Source of the DNA: Welwitschia mirabilis
Taxonomy: Eukaryota > Gnetophyta > Gnetopsida > Welwitschiales
DNA: 64,000 bases
Reading direction: 5' to 3'
NCBI GenBank assembly: GCA_051453625.1
Contig: JBOZIK010000001.1
Location: forward strand, 123,951,036-124,015,035
Part shown: one piece after another, positions 12,128 to 22,379 of the stretch
Position numbering within the stretch: position 1 is the first letter of the stretch
Layout of the letters: each line of letters begins with the position of its first letter
Made by a program: the position numbers and the translations under genes
The notes under the pieces: generated by a model
Databases searched by the model: none
What the model saw: the letters and a program-made list of their open reading frames with translations, nothing else
Told to the model about the DNA's origin: nothing

Positions 12128-12140
12128 AAGTGAAGGACTA
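12128..12140 (+). promoter_or_regulatory. Polypurine tract of gypsy A
   Basis: The purine-rich AAGTGAAGGACTA abuts the 3' LTR start TGTTAT. Position, not only composition, supports the call. Confidence 0.65.
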
Positions 12141-13194
12141 TGTTATATTGCTAATTTATAGTTATTTGATGGGATTTTATGAGTTTTATTTTAGAAATTT
12201 TATACAGGTTTAGGTGCAATTTTGAGGATTTTGGAGATATAAGAGGAAATCTCAAAAAAGTGTAATTCTTATTTAAATTTATTGTATTAAAGGCTCTTTC
12301 TATGCATAGAGCGTTTAAAAAGGATTTATAATAAAAATGCTAAGTTTCTCCTCAAAAAAAGAATCAAAGAAGACCATCGTCCCCTCTGTTATCCCCATGA
12401 TAGGTAGGAAAATAACTACTAATGTGGACTGCTGAATCATTATTTTGAGAATATTCTATCATTTTCACTATTGTCTAGATGATAGCCCAAATAACACTAT
12501 CATGTAACCAACTCGGATAGATTCCCTTGACTGTCTTATCTGTCTCTAAGTTATTTATGAGTGTGCCTAACCACACCTACTATTTATTCACTATATTTTC
12601 TTATAAATAAAATCCTCCTCAACTCTCCTTTTGATCTTCATTGCACTAGACATTCTCATGACAGGACATTAAAGGGTGGGAGATTCATCTTAAACATTGT
12701 AGAAATATGTGCACTTGGTGGAGGGCCGTGTATCTTCCATTGAGACTCGACTATTTTCTAACCGAGATGCTTCTTACTTTTTAACATAAAAACCTTATTT
12801 TATTTCCATATTTGCATGTTATATTTTCTTATGACCCTTATAGTCTATGTTACCCTTAATTTAGTAATAATTTCTTGGGTGATATAGATTATCAAGGACA
12901 ACCTTTGTTAAGGCTAAAAGTAAGTAGTGTTAGGATTATTTACACTACATATTAGATTCATTGCATTTTACATTTTGCATTATATCTTTATTTTCTTGCA
13001 TTGTTATTTATTTTTGATTCCTATTATTTTACAAAGCAATCTAAGACTCATACTGATAGACTTCAATAAGAATACGACATTTCGGATCTACTCTCACTCA
13101 TACTAGTGTATTGTATTATGGAATATATTTATTTATTTTATAATTAATAGAATATTCTTAAGTGTTATCACTTGTATAAATACACATTACAATA
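12141..13194 (+). repeat. 3' LTR of gypsy A
   Basis: It aligns end to end with 4939-5987 and ends in ..CAATA (CA decayed to TA), followed at once by the ACCTC duplication and by copia A gag sequence. Confidence 0.92.
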
Positions 13195-13199
13195 ACCTC
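13195..13199. repeat. Target-site duplication, right copy (ACCTC)
   Basis: Identical to 4934-4938; 5 bp is the usual size for Ty3/gypsy integrases. Confidence 0.9.
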
Positions 13200-13950
13200 C
13201 TTTAGAAATAAACTTAAAAAAGAAAGTACTAACTAAGTTCGAAAATAACATTAATTTTCTAGCATTGCATATGACCAATTCTTCCATAAAAATGACAAGT
13301 AATTTTTAAAAGGAACTTACCATCACTGGGTATCTGATTTTTCTATCTATGAGGTCTTAGAAGGATGAATCCAATACCTAACTTATTATCAAATAGGTTT
13401 TTAAACTCCAAGAATTTGTTCCAATTTGATAGACCTACTTAAAAATTTATTAACAAAATAAGATAACTTTCTTTTACCTGTAGAGTGAGATCAAAGTTTT
13501 TTGATTTGATTTTTTTAAGACTTAATTTCATTTTCTCCTTTTCCTTGGTGAGAGATTTTATAATCTTTTTTAGATCATTTGTCCTTTTAGCTACCTTTTC
13601 ACATTCCCAGTACAACTCTTGACAGGTATCTTTTAGCTCATCCTATTCTTCATTATCCACATTACGTTTATCATGATTCAATGTATTGGGCATATTTTTC
13701 AATATAGGTATAAGTACCATAAAGGAAAGTCTCCTTTTTTTGTTGTATTTTTGAGCATTTATTTTGTCACTTTTACTTGACTCCTGTGTATTACCACTAG
13801 ATGCAATCTATTTAAAAATATATCCATATTCTATCTAACATATACAAATAAAAGTACAAGTATCGAGGAAGGACATATTTGAAAAATCATCAAATTGAAA
13901 ATTCATTGTGGGGTTTTAAACTCTAAGTCAGTTAAGATCTAAAAAAAGAC
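13195..13950 (-). pseudogene. copia A gag, N-terminal part
   Basis: Read on the minus strand, this continues the gag gene cut by the gypsy insertion. Near 13195-13300 it carries the degraded zinc-knuckle segment FYGRIGHMQCNARKLMLF, which matches FYGKIGHSKFMCNARKLMLF at 59613-59660 in the right-hand element. Upstream parts are rich in charged residues (coiled-coil-like), as in SIRE Gag. Its distance from the primer site (about 780 bp) agrees with the right element (about 740 bp). Stops and frameshifts make it non-functional. Confidence 0.8.
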
Positions 13951-13954
13951 TTAA

Positions 13955-13969
13955 CCTACTCTAATATCA
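13955..13969 (-). promoter_or_regulatory. Primer-binding site of copia A (tRNA-iMet type)
   Basis: The minus strand reads TGATATTAGAGTAGG two bases from the LTR end. The standard site starts TGGTATCAGAGC; the differences are G-to-A and C-to-T. Confidence 0.85.
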
Positions 13970-13995
13970 AATGATAGGATCAAGAACCCTAAAGT

Positions 13996-14042
13996 TGGGA
14001 AAGGAAGGGGGGTTGGGGGATGGGGGGGGGAAGGGATGGGGG
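13996..14042 (+). repeat. G-run cluster in copia A 5' LTR (potential G-quadruplex)
   Basis: Six or more runs of three to ten G occur within 47 bases on the plus strand. The right-hand element has only a short gggg-containing word at the same place (near 58931, read on the other strand). Homopolymer sequencing or assembly error is possible. Confidence 0.7.
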
Positions 14043-14714
14043 TTAAATAGGTTCTTTTAAAAGATGTAATGCAATATTCTAAATGAATCCAATCTTAAAC
14101 AAAACTTGCATATAATACTTAACTAATCCAAAATGTGCATGAAATAGAAAAATAATAGAAGTAAAGAAATGATTACTGAAAGCACAAAAATACCAAATAG
14201 ATGCATGCTAGATTTATAGTGGTTTAGAAAACCCCCTACTCCACTCTCAACGATCAGGTTATCTCAAAGCTAGATTTGGGATCTTTGATTCTCCACCAGG
14301 TATTCTAGGATCACCTATAACCTTTACAAATGGACTTCTCTAGGCTTACTTTCAACCTTTAAATATACTTTTTAAGGCTTAGTCTCAACCTCTGAATGAA
14401 CTTTTCAAGGCTTAGTCTCAATCTTTTACAAAGCAAAGTAGTGATGTAATGATGCTAACAAAGCATAGATATCACTTCTTTTTTATTTAGTAGATTTGAT
14501 GGAGCTCTACTCTTGTAGATGTGAAACAAATGAAGCTTTCGATTTGATCTTAAATGTAGAGATGATACTAATGCTAGATCTTCTATAGTTAGAAATATAA
14601 ATTCTAAGATACAATAGTGAAAGTTATAAGATTACAATGCTTAATTCTTTAAATCTAATAGATTCATCCAATTGAAATTAGTTCTAAAAGATTCTTTGGT
14701 CATTTATGTCTTAG

Positions 14715-14723
14715 CTATTTATA
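14715..14723 (-). promoter_or_regulatory. TATA-like box in copia A LTR
   Basis: The minus strand reads TATAAATAG, downstream of the GTCGAC box array, as expected for the U3/R promoter. The right-hand LTR has TATAAATA at the matching place (58301-58308). Confidence 0.6.
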
Positions 14724-14859
14724 TTGAAAATATTTTAGGGTTTATTACATTTAAAATGCACTTCCAATAGCTATAAACGGATAGAAAATGATTATCCAAT
14801 GACTATATAATGGATACATAATGATTAGAAAATTTTACTTCCATTCCGTCTAGTCAACT

Positions 14860-15605
14860 ACTTAAAAGTCCGGTTGACTTCATTTGGTACTGTGACTTAT
14901 AAAACTAACTTAAGTGAGAAATTCAGTTATCCTAATTTCTTATGGCTCCTTGTCCAATCAATTCCATCTGGGTTTGGTCGATCACAGTTCAGTCTCTTGC
15001 TATATGATTCGACAGCCTACTTCTTTTAATAAAACTCTTTCTAGTTTCTAGCATCAGGTCCGATCATCCCCTTTAGGTGTTTAGTCGATTCCATGATAAT
15101 CGACTTAGGTGTATAAGCTGCATAGTGCTCAAATCCAATCGATCCCATCATAGATAATGTTAACCCCTTGACAACCAGTTCAAGAGTATTGTTCCTTGGT
15201 TTACAGATCCAGTTGATCCTATGTTAGATCTAATTGATCCCTTTTCATTTGGTTCAGGGATATAGTTTATCAAGTTCTTAAATCTAGTTGACCTCATAAA
15301 GGTCCAGTCGACCCCTTATCATTTGGTTCAGGACATTGGTTCTTGAGGTTATANNNNNNNNNNNNNNNNNNNNNNNNNNNNNNNNNNNNNNNNNNNNNNN
15401 NNNNNNNNNNNNNNNNNNNNNNNNNNNNNNNNNNNNNNNNNNNNNNNNNNNNNTCCAGTCGACCCCTTATCATTTGGTTCAGGACATTGGTTCTTGAGGT
15501 TATAGGTTAAGTCAATCCTATCAAAAATCTGATTGATTCCTCTAGATGCAGTTCATTTTCTATCTACTTCAAGTGCGATTGACCCTTTGAAATCTAGTTG
15601 ATCCT
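14860..15605 (-). repeat. GTCGAC-box minisatellite in U3 of copia A
   Basis: More than a dozen variants of a box readable as GTCGAC plus flanks occur at intervals of about 25-50 bp (for example ccggttgactt, tagtcgattcc, caatcgatccc, cagttgatcct, tagttgacctc, cagtcgacccc). They are embedded in a longer repeated phrase that includes catttggttcaggna. The same array occurs in the right LTR (57820-58195). Most deviations from GTCGAC are C-to-T or G-to-A. Confidence 0.8.
15303..15504. repeat. 51-bp segment repeated exactly on both sides of a 100-N gap
   Basis: Bases 15303-15353 (start tccagtcgacccc, end gaggttata) are identical to 15454-15504. Perfect identity in an otherwise degraded region suggests an unmerged contig overlap rather than a real duplication. 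Confidence 0.9.
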
Positions 15606-15773
15606 TCAAGAGGGTAAAATAACTAATAGGTTTAGAGTACTTAAAAGTTAATGATTCTAGTTCCATCTTTCAACTTGTAAGTAATTTAACATCTTCTACA
15701 CAAGATACATNNNNNNNNNNNNNNNNNNNNNNNNNNNNNNNNNNNNNNNNNNNNNNCATAATCTAATAGCCTC

Positions 15774-17056
15774 TACATCACCATGATCCTTTTCTGAATT
15801 TGCCTCTATGAACTTCTTTAGGACATACATCAGTGTTCTTCCAGCAAGTACCACACTTTGTTAACCACATCCTTCCCATCTTATACCATTCAGAATTTCA
15901 CTATCCATGATAGCGATAATAATAGTGATGATGAAGAAGAAGGAACACATTATATTAGTGGATATGATTCTAGCTATTAGCTTCTTTTATCTATTATTCA
16001 AAAATGAGAAGAAGTTATGACAAATTAGTTGAAAATCAGTTGTAGCATCAACATCCTATTGGGCATGGAGGACTTAATTATGAGATGATGGATTAGATCC
16101 TTAGATGATATCATTGGTCATTTTGGTATACATTCTAATGATCTGATATTTTCATTAGTATTTGGCATACTCTATAGTTAGCAAACTTTATCCANNNNNN
16201 NNNNNNNNNNNNNNNNNNNNNNNNNNNNNNNNNNNNNNNNNNNNNNNNNNNNNNNNNNNNNNNNNNNNNNNNNNNNNNNNNNNNNNNNNNNNNNNNNNNN
16301 NNNNNNNNNNNNNNNNNNNNNNNNNNNNNNNNNNNNNNNNNNNNNNNNNNNNNNNNNNNNNNNNNNNNNNNNNNNNNNNNNNNNNNNNNNNNNNNNNNNN
16401 NNNNNNNNNNNNNNNNNNNNNNNNNNNNNNNNNNNNNNNNNNNNNNNNNNNNNNNNNNNNNNNNNNNNNNNNNNNNNNNNNNNNNNNNNNNNNNNNNNNN
16501 NNNNNNNNNNNNNNNNNNNNNNNNNNNNNNNNNNNNNNNNNNNNNNNNNNNNNNNNNNNNNNNNNNNNNNNNNNNNNNNNNNNNNNNNNNNNNNNNNNNN
16601 NNNNNNNNNNNNNNNNNNNNNNNNNNNNNNNNNNNNNNNNNNNNNNNNNNNNNNNNNNNNNNNNNNNNNNNNNNNNNNNNNNNNNNNNNNNNNNNNNNNN
16701 NNNNNNNNNNNNNNNNNNNNNNNNNNNNNNNNNNNNNNNNNNNNNNNNNNNNNNNNNTGATCTTTAATATTATGTGTTATTGGCACATTATTTAAATTCT
16801 ATGCTCTAATTTATTATTGGCTTATTATTGTTAGCATATCTTACTTAATTAGTTGTTAATATTCTTGAATGAAATTATCAAATTTTTATATGCCTTTCTT
16901 ACCCTAATCTCTACATGTTTATTCAATTGCTTAAAATTATGATTTTTTTAATACTATTACAAAAAATGATTATTTGCTTTTATATATTTAATATGAATAT
17001 CTTGAATCAGTTGATTAAATGTAATTGCACTAATGAGATTTTCCNNNNNNNNNNAT
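15774..17056 (+). pseudogene. Internal 3' end of another copia-like element (mostly unreadable)
   Basis: This stretch precedes a polypurine tract and LTR start at 17057-17072, so it is probably the post-pol part of a third copia-like element. Between 15900 and 16080 one frame has coding flavour: an acidic run (NSDDEEEGTHYISGYDSSY) and then LLSIIQ, with a stop that fits a former Gln codon. I do not recognise the protein; an env-like SIRE product or a host fragment are both possible. Much is hidden by gaps (16195-16757, 17045-17054). Confidence 0.4.
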
Positions 17057-17071
17057 CAAAAAGGGGCAAAT
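17057..17071 (+). promoter_or_regulatory. Polypurine tract of copia-like element C
   Basis: It reads CAAAAAGGGGCAAAT followed by TATTGG (TG decayed to TA). The tcaaaaaggggg-type sequence before an LTR starting TGTTGG is typical of SIRE-like copia elements. Confidence 0.6.
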
Positions 17072-17262
17072 TATTGGTAAATCTAGTTTTAAAGATTTTA
17101 CTTATCAAATATTTTATGTTATTATATAAATAGATTAATACAAAGAAAATTAGACCATGAAAAACATAAATCAATTTTAGACCTTTAAGATGATATCTCA
17201 GGAAAAATTTTAGCTTAGAACTAAAATTTCCAAATCAGTTAAGTAAATATGTCTATAGAATG

Positions 17263-17660
17263 AAAGACATCTATGGAGAAGATATTTACAGTTGAAAGAC
17301 ATCTGTGATGAAGACATTTACATCTTTATGATATATGAATTTTGTAATTTAGGTTAAAGACAACTATCTCAATGCAGATGACCATGCTAAAAGATGGATT
17401 TAACAAAGATGAAAGTTATCTAGATGTTTAAAGATATTTATGATAAATTGGAATAGGTAATAGAGTCAATTTTTTGTTTGATGAATAGTTTACTTTCCAA
17501 GAAAGCTATCTAGTTTTGCATTATGGATTCATGATTATAAATGATCAGAGAATATACAACTCAAGATTCATTAAGTTTTGGGTACTTTAACTAAAGACAT
17601 CAATCATGTGGGAGATTTCTAACGATTAATAGATGTCTACAATTTTAAAGATGTCTTAAA
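17263..17660 (+). repeat. GACATC-box cluster
   Basis: At least eight related boxes occur: aaagacatct (17263), gaagatattta, aaagacatctg, gaagacattta, aaagacaacta, aaagacatcaa, tagatgtctac and aaagatgtctt. They fit decay from a GACGTC-containing repeat. They are spaced irregularly at about 18-60 bp, with a longer break between about 17440 and 17590. Confidence 0.55.
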
Positions 17661-18166
17661 GAAAGGTTCACATTAAATTAAAAACAAGATGTGCATTCAA
17701 AACCTAGTATTCCTATTCATTACACGATAATTACAAAGTTTAAATGACTACTATTTGAGGTCAAACACCTAGAATATCTTAAAAGATATAAAGGCATGAT
17801 GTGATGGAATAAATCAAAAGAATGAAATACCTAATGAAGAATGCATGGGTGAGTGAAATGAGTTATAAAGGATCAAGCTATCATTTGAAAACAACTTTCA
17901 GTATCTACATGTTTTGTTCTCTAGATCCTAAATCATTACATCATTCTTTAGCAGTCATGATGATGATGACGACGACAAGAAACTCAAGCTATCCTTTAAA
18001 GATACAACATTCAGGCTTGTTGTTATATTTATTCATTAGAACTTACATTTTGGACTATCTCATTCCTAAATATTATTATATAGTCCATTCTTATATTATC
18101 AAATCTCAAGGATTCCTTACTAGGATTCCTCATTATAAGGTAAGCCTTATACAGGTATGCTTTATG

Positions 18167-18184
18167 AAGTGCTTATAAGCACTT
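18167..18184. repeat. 18-bp perfect palindrome
   Basis: It reads AAGTGCTTATAAGCACTT, identical to its reverse complement. Confidence 0.9.
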
Positions 18185-18541
18185 GTGTTGTTGGATTTAC
18201 CTAAGGGGAAGAGATTGATTTCTTGCAAGGAGAATTTCATATTTGTGATTATAACTATGTGCATATTTTTAATATTGTTATTTGTATCCCTTAGAAAAAG
18301 AGAGTGCTTCCTTACAAGGAGACTCTCATTTTGTTATAAGGTTGGTGGCACACCAAACCATTGTTCTTTATAGGTTAAGAATATCTAGAGGTGTGAGAGG
18401 AAACTACCCTTTGTATGTGAATGTGCCTAGGTTAAGGAACCACGTTATGCTAGTAAGGTATTTGTTATACTATTTTTCAATGTACTATTGTTGAAAATTT
18501 TACTAATTAAACTCATTCATCTCTTCCCTCTGAGTTCAACA

Positions 18542-21074
18542 ATCCTTATCATCTATCTAATTATTTATCTAGATGTTTATAACATACAAGTTCTTCACAC
18601 ATCCAAATGAGATTTCAAAGTAATCTATCTTCTATTTTTGTGAGATTACTTATGTTTTAATCATATCTATGTGTTATTTCATGAAGTATATACTTCTTTT
18701 AGTATTAATCCTCATAAAAACTTTAACTCAATTATAATCATAAGCTAAGTGCACTATACATATATATTTTATAAATATCTCAATGAAATGCATCTAATTT
18801 TATGAATAAATTAAAAATATGAAAACATTTATTTTTAGGCTATTTCTTATGATAAACCTTTAGATTCTCTATTGAATATATTATAAATATAACCTATAAT
18901 ATGATTAAAAGGGTTATATTACCAAGTGTTTGTATTTACCATGAAGATCCTCTTAAAATATGAATAATAGATATCATGCATGTATTTTATATCTTACATG
19001 CTTTGTAAGTCTTATAAAACTATTATGATTAGTTTTTTTAAACTAAAAAAAGATTTTAAAGTAGGATTATAACATAAAATAATTAAAGTTGATGCATTAA
19101 ATTGCACAAAAAAATGTCTGATTTCATGTTTAGTATTCAAGATTTTTCTTATATTTTTAATCTTTAGCCTTTTAAAACAAGATAAGTACTAAAAGTTGCA
19201 TGGTTATTGTAAGGCATAAAATTATAACATATTGGAAACTTTTAATGCATTCAAAACCCTAAGTAAAATACTAAATTATCTTTAACATTATAATAGATTA
19301 AAGATACACTGAACTTGTAAGTTTGAAACTTAAATTTTTCAAAGAAAACCTAACATATTTCTATTACTTAATTATAGAAAAACATTATAAGACTAAAAAT
19401 ACACAAAGAAAACTATAAAGAAATAAGGATAAAGAGAATTTTCAGAGAAATAAAAGATTCTTGGAGAGAATACCCCATGAGAAGAGTTTAAATTTATATG
19501 GATTGAAAATCTTCTATCTCTTGCTATTATTAATATTTTAGATGATTTTTTTCTGATCATTCCTTATTTTGAGTTTGATAATGTGTGTCTAAATTTTATC
19601 ATTTATTGGTATCATCTCCATTCCTTACCTTTTATCCTAGGAATAAGTAGAAGTAACTAATTTAGCTCTTTATGGTTGTTTTTGGTTCTTTTCTTCTTCT
19701 TAAATTTTTAATATGTCAACTTATTTTTTTGAAATCTAATCTAATTATCATACTCCTTAAATTTAGTGATTTTTAATAAAATTAATAAATTTTCCATTCT
19801 AGCCCTCTACCTGAAAAATTTTACTATCATAGCCAACTCTTAAAATATCATTAATAAAAATATGAAGGGGCATACTTTTGGTATTTTCATTTAGTATTTA
19901 AAAATATTAAATATAAATTTACATATATTAAATATTTTCTCATTTAAAATCATATAAACAGGGGTTTAAAAATAGAAATATTCATCTAAAACATGAGAAG
20001 GGTGGTATACATTTCTAATCATAAATTTAAAGATGCTAATTAATTCATAATAATAAATTTATAATGAAAGGAACTTTCTTTGTTAGTAGCATCATCCAAA
20101 TCTTTCTTTTCATATAACTTTAACAAATCTCTAAATAATATGGATGCTACTCCTTATTCAATAAATAAAAAACCTTAAAAATTAAAAGGAAAGTACTAAA
20201 GATTTCAACTCTTTTCATTCTATTTATAGGCTTTTAGGATATTATTTCTTATTCTTTCTTCTTATCATATCCTTATTCATAACTATCTCTATTAAGAAAA
20301 ACATATAAATTTTTGAAAACATCTTTTATTAGGTTTTCTATTTGTCACATACAATGATCTTCCATTCTCTTTTTTCTAACTTCTTAAGGTATAAAGTGTT
20401 ATATACTTATAGAAAATAGTATAATGAAGATCCACAATGAAGTACCCAGATATCTTAAAAAGTTGGACATAGGCTAAATACAATTGATTAAAAACAAACA
20501 TTAGTGTCGATGGAATATATGAAGATACTACTCTAGAAGAGAACTTAATAGAGTGTAAAAGCTAATAAGAGTGTAGAAGTAGAATAATAGATTAATGTAG
20601 GTAGTTTTTGGAGATAATTTAGGCCTACTAATCCATATTTATGTATGAGAGAATGAATGTAAGATATTAATCATGCATTTTAATAGATGGTTATGATAGA
20701 ACGAGTCCTCACAAAGTAAAATTATGCTTCTCTTAAAAAGATATGCTATGCATGGAAATTGAAAAATTTCATTAGAAGATAATCTATATTTATGTACTAT
20801 TAAGAGTATTACATTTTAAAAATTAAAAAAGGGTAATAATAAATATTATCCTATGCTAAATGAAAAGGAGGTTGTATTTTATTTTTATAGGTTTGAGATG
20901 GAAAAGTGTAAAAATTAAGGTCTAATAATAAAAGGTCTAAAAATTATAAATCAAAGTTAAGTGAATTTTCAATTAGTCCAAAATAAATCTAAGATCAATG
21001 ATAGTGAATGTTAATCATTCTAATTTAGTAATAAAAAACTTCAATTTCCATGAAATTAATACATATTATATTCT
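18542..21074. other. AT-rich stretch without recognisable features
   Basis: No open frame, domain or clear repeat was seen on either strand. It is presumably old, decayed repeat DNA. Confidence 0.5.
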
Positions 21075-22355
21075 TCCTAGATACTTGTTTACATTAAATT
21101 TTTAGATTTTAGACCTTTAGTAAATTAAATATCATGAACGTTTCCTATATTATATTTGTAATTACGTTATTACTAATCATTTTTATTTATTAATTTTTTA
21201 AATTATTATTTAAAGGCACTAATTTTTATTATTTTTTATATAAAATAACTTAAGATACCTAGATTTTATTGGATCCAAACTAGCTAAGGATACTAATCCT
21301 GCTATCTAGAGCTCTAGCACCACCAGTGTTATGAATCAAAGTAGATTTAATAATTTAGGACAAGATAATCAAGCATTAAAGTGATTAATTAATATTAGAT
21401 TTGAGTACTAGATTAGCCTACAAAGATTGAGGACTAAATATCTATGTTTCACCATCCAAGCAATATCATTGGTATCCATCTATTAATAACAAGGATGTAC
21501 TAATGGATAACATTAGCCCTAAGAAGAGTTATAAAATGCTAACTTATCTTACTAATTAATCACATATCTTTTTGTCATTCATAATTTATAATAGAGCTTA
21601 GAATTCATCTTCATTAGAGTGTCATTTACTATCATCCATAAAAAAATTTCCCTTTTTAGAATTCCAATGATGATGATAAGGATTTATCTAATCATGAAGT
21701 TATACATGTCATGTGTTATCTTAGATTTAATATTTAATATAATATTATTTAGTCGTTACACCATTCCTAAATGCACATTGATCTATAATCGATTTTTTGT
21801 ACTTGTGCATCCTTGATTTAATTAAGTTTACTAGCTATGTAAATTTATTTTTTAATTTTTTGTACTTATTTAATATAATTAACCATTTAATATCTTATGT
21901 AATTTAGATGATTAATGAATTATTTTATGATATCATTTATGTTATCCTAGTGTTTTCTTATATTCAATTGAAGAAACAACTTGTACTTTTTAATGTTTAG
22001 AATTTATAGAAAAATAATTTACAACTAATATGATAAATCAAGTTGTACTTAGTTGATTATCTCTTATTTGGATCAGGTTTTCATGACATATTTCCTTTTG
22101 AATAGTTATTCTAAATTCCTAAGAGGAAATATTAGTTCAATTACATACATTTTATAATAACTTTCCAAATAGTTCTTATATTGAAGATATACTTATGAAG
22201 CATTTCATAGTTCTTCCAAGTTATAAAACAACTTGATATCCCCTATGGGAAAATAATAATTTCATAGATTAGTACTTAAAATTACATCTTATAGCTTGAC
22301 TACTAGGACAAATCTTTCATAGATTACAATATATTATAGAATTTAAGGTGTAGTA
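21075..22355 (+). repeat. 5' LTR of gypsy B
   Basis: It aligns with 29640-30970. Shared landmarks are ttaaatttttananttttanacc near the start, a catccatctattaa segment, a tcattta(c/t)tatnatccat segment in the middle and aaggtgtagt at the end. Divergence is high and dominated by transitions. Confidence 0.68.
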
Positions 22356-22361
22356 AGTTTT

Positions 22362-22379
22362 TGGTGTTATTACTAGGGA
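22362..22379 (+). promoter_or_regulatory. Primer-binding site of gypsy B (tRNA-Asp type)
   Basis: It reads TGGTGTTATTACTAGGGA. Against TGGCGCCGTTGCCGGGGA every difference is C-to-T or G-to-A. Its position right behind the LTR supports it strongly. Confidence 0.82.

Larger units (their letters stand above)
4939..13194 (+). mobile_element. Athila-type Ty3/gypsy retrotransposon A without RT or integrase, nested in copia A
   Basis: An 8256-bp element with LTRs at 4939-5987 and 12141-13194, a tRNA-Asp-type primer site directly after the 5' LTR, gag with a CCHC knuckle, a retropepsin present twice in tandem, and a 183-codon open frame ending at 9943. From 9944 to the polypurine tract there is no RT, RNase H or integrase trace in any frame I read. 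It is therefore a non-autonomous gag-protease element, similar in plan to the plant elements called TR-GAG, which would depend on a relative for reverse transcription. The flanking ACCTC duplication is perfect although the two LTRs differ at many sites (mostly C/T and G/A), so insertion is old but the boundaries are secure. Two 100-base gaps lie inside it (8629-8728, 11800-11899). Confidence 0.92.
1..15768 (-). mobile_element. SIRE-type Ty1/copia retrotransposon A, interrupted by a nested gypsy element and cut by the left window edge
   Basis: This is a minus-strand LTR retrotransposon. Reading from high to low coordinate it has a 5' LTR (13972-15768), a tRNA-iMet-type primer site, the gag start, an inserted gypsy element (4939-13199 including one target copy), the rest of gag-pol (down to about 831), a spacer, a polypurine tract and the 3' LTR start (153 down to 1). 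The continuity of gag across the insertion was checked by reading the same region in the second family member at 57668-64000: sequence on both sides of the insertion aligns to one continuous stretch there (about 59600-59760). SIRE/Maximus affiliation is inferred from the integrase C-terminal wording and the long post-pol spacer. The other end of the 3' LTR is outside the window, so the element's own target duplication (GCCTC at 15769-15773 if the boundary is right) cannot be confirmed. Confidence 0.88.
13972..15768 (-). repeat. 5' LTR of copia A
   Basis: On the minus strand it runs from TATTAGATTATG (15768 downward) to CCTATCA (13972). It matches the right-hand 5' LTR (57668-58957) at both ends and in the U3 box array. 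It is longer than that LTR, partly because of two gaps (15354-15453, 15711-15756), a duplicated 51-bp segment at the first gap and a G-rich expansion. A TATA-like TATAAATAG lies on the minus strand at 14715-14723. Confidence 0.88.
17072..18541 (+). repeat. Probable LTR of copia-like element C
   Basis: It begins TATTGGTAAATC after the polypurine tract and may end GTTCAACA at 18541. No second copy is in the window, so the end is a proposal. Inside are a GACATC box array (17263-17660), an internal duplication of a caaggaga-containing phrase (18202-18255 and 18289-18342) and a perfect 18-bp palindrome at 18167-18184. The small open frames at 17822-18178 and 18185-18494 are not convincing genes. 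Confidence 0.5.

Noticed and set aside
17822-18494. Overlapping open frames proposed as small membrane proteins
   Set aside because: Composition follows AT-rich DNA, no motif, and they lie within a probable LTR.
21619-21816. 65-codon plus-strand frame
   Set aside because: Lies within the gypsy B 5' LTR, and the matching part of the 3' LTR is not open.
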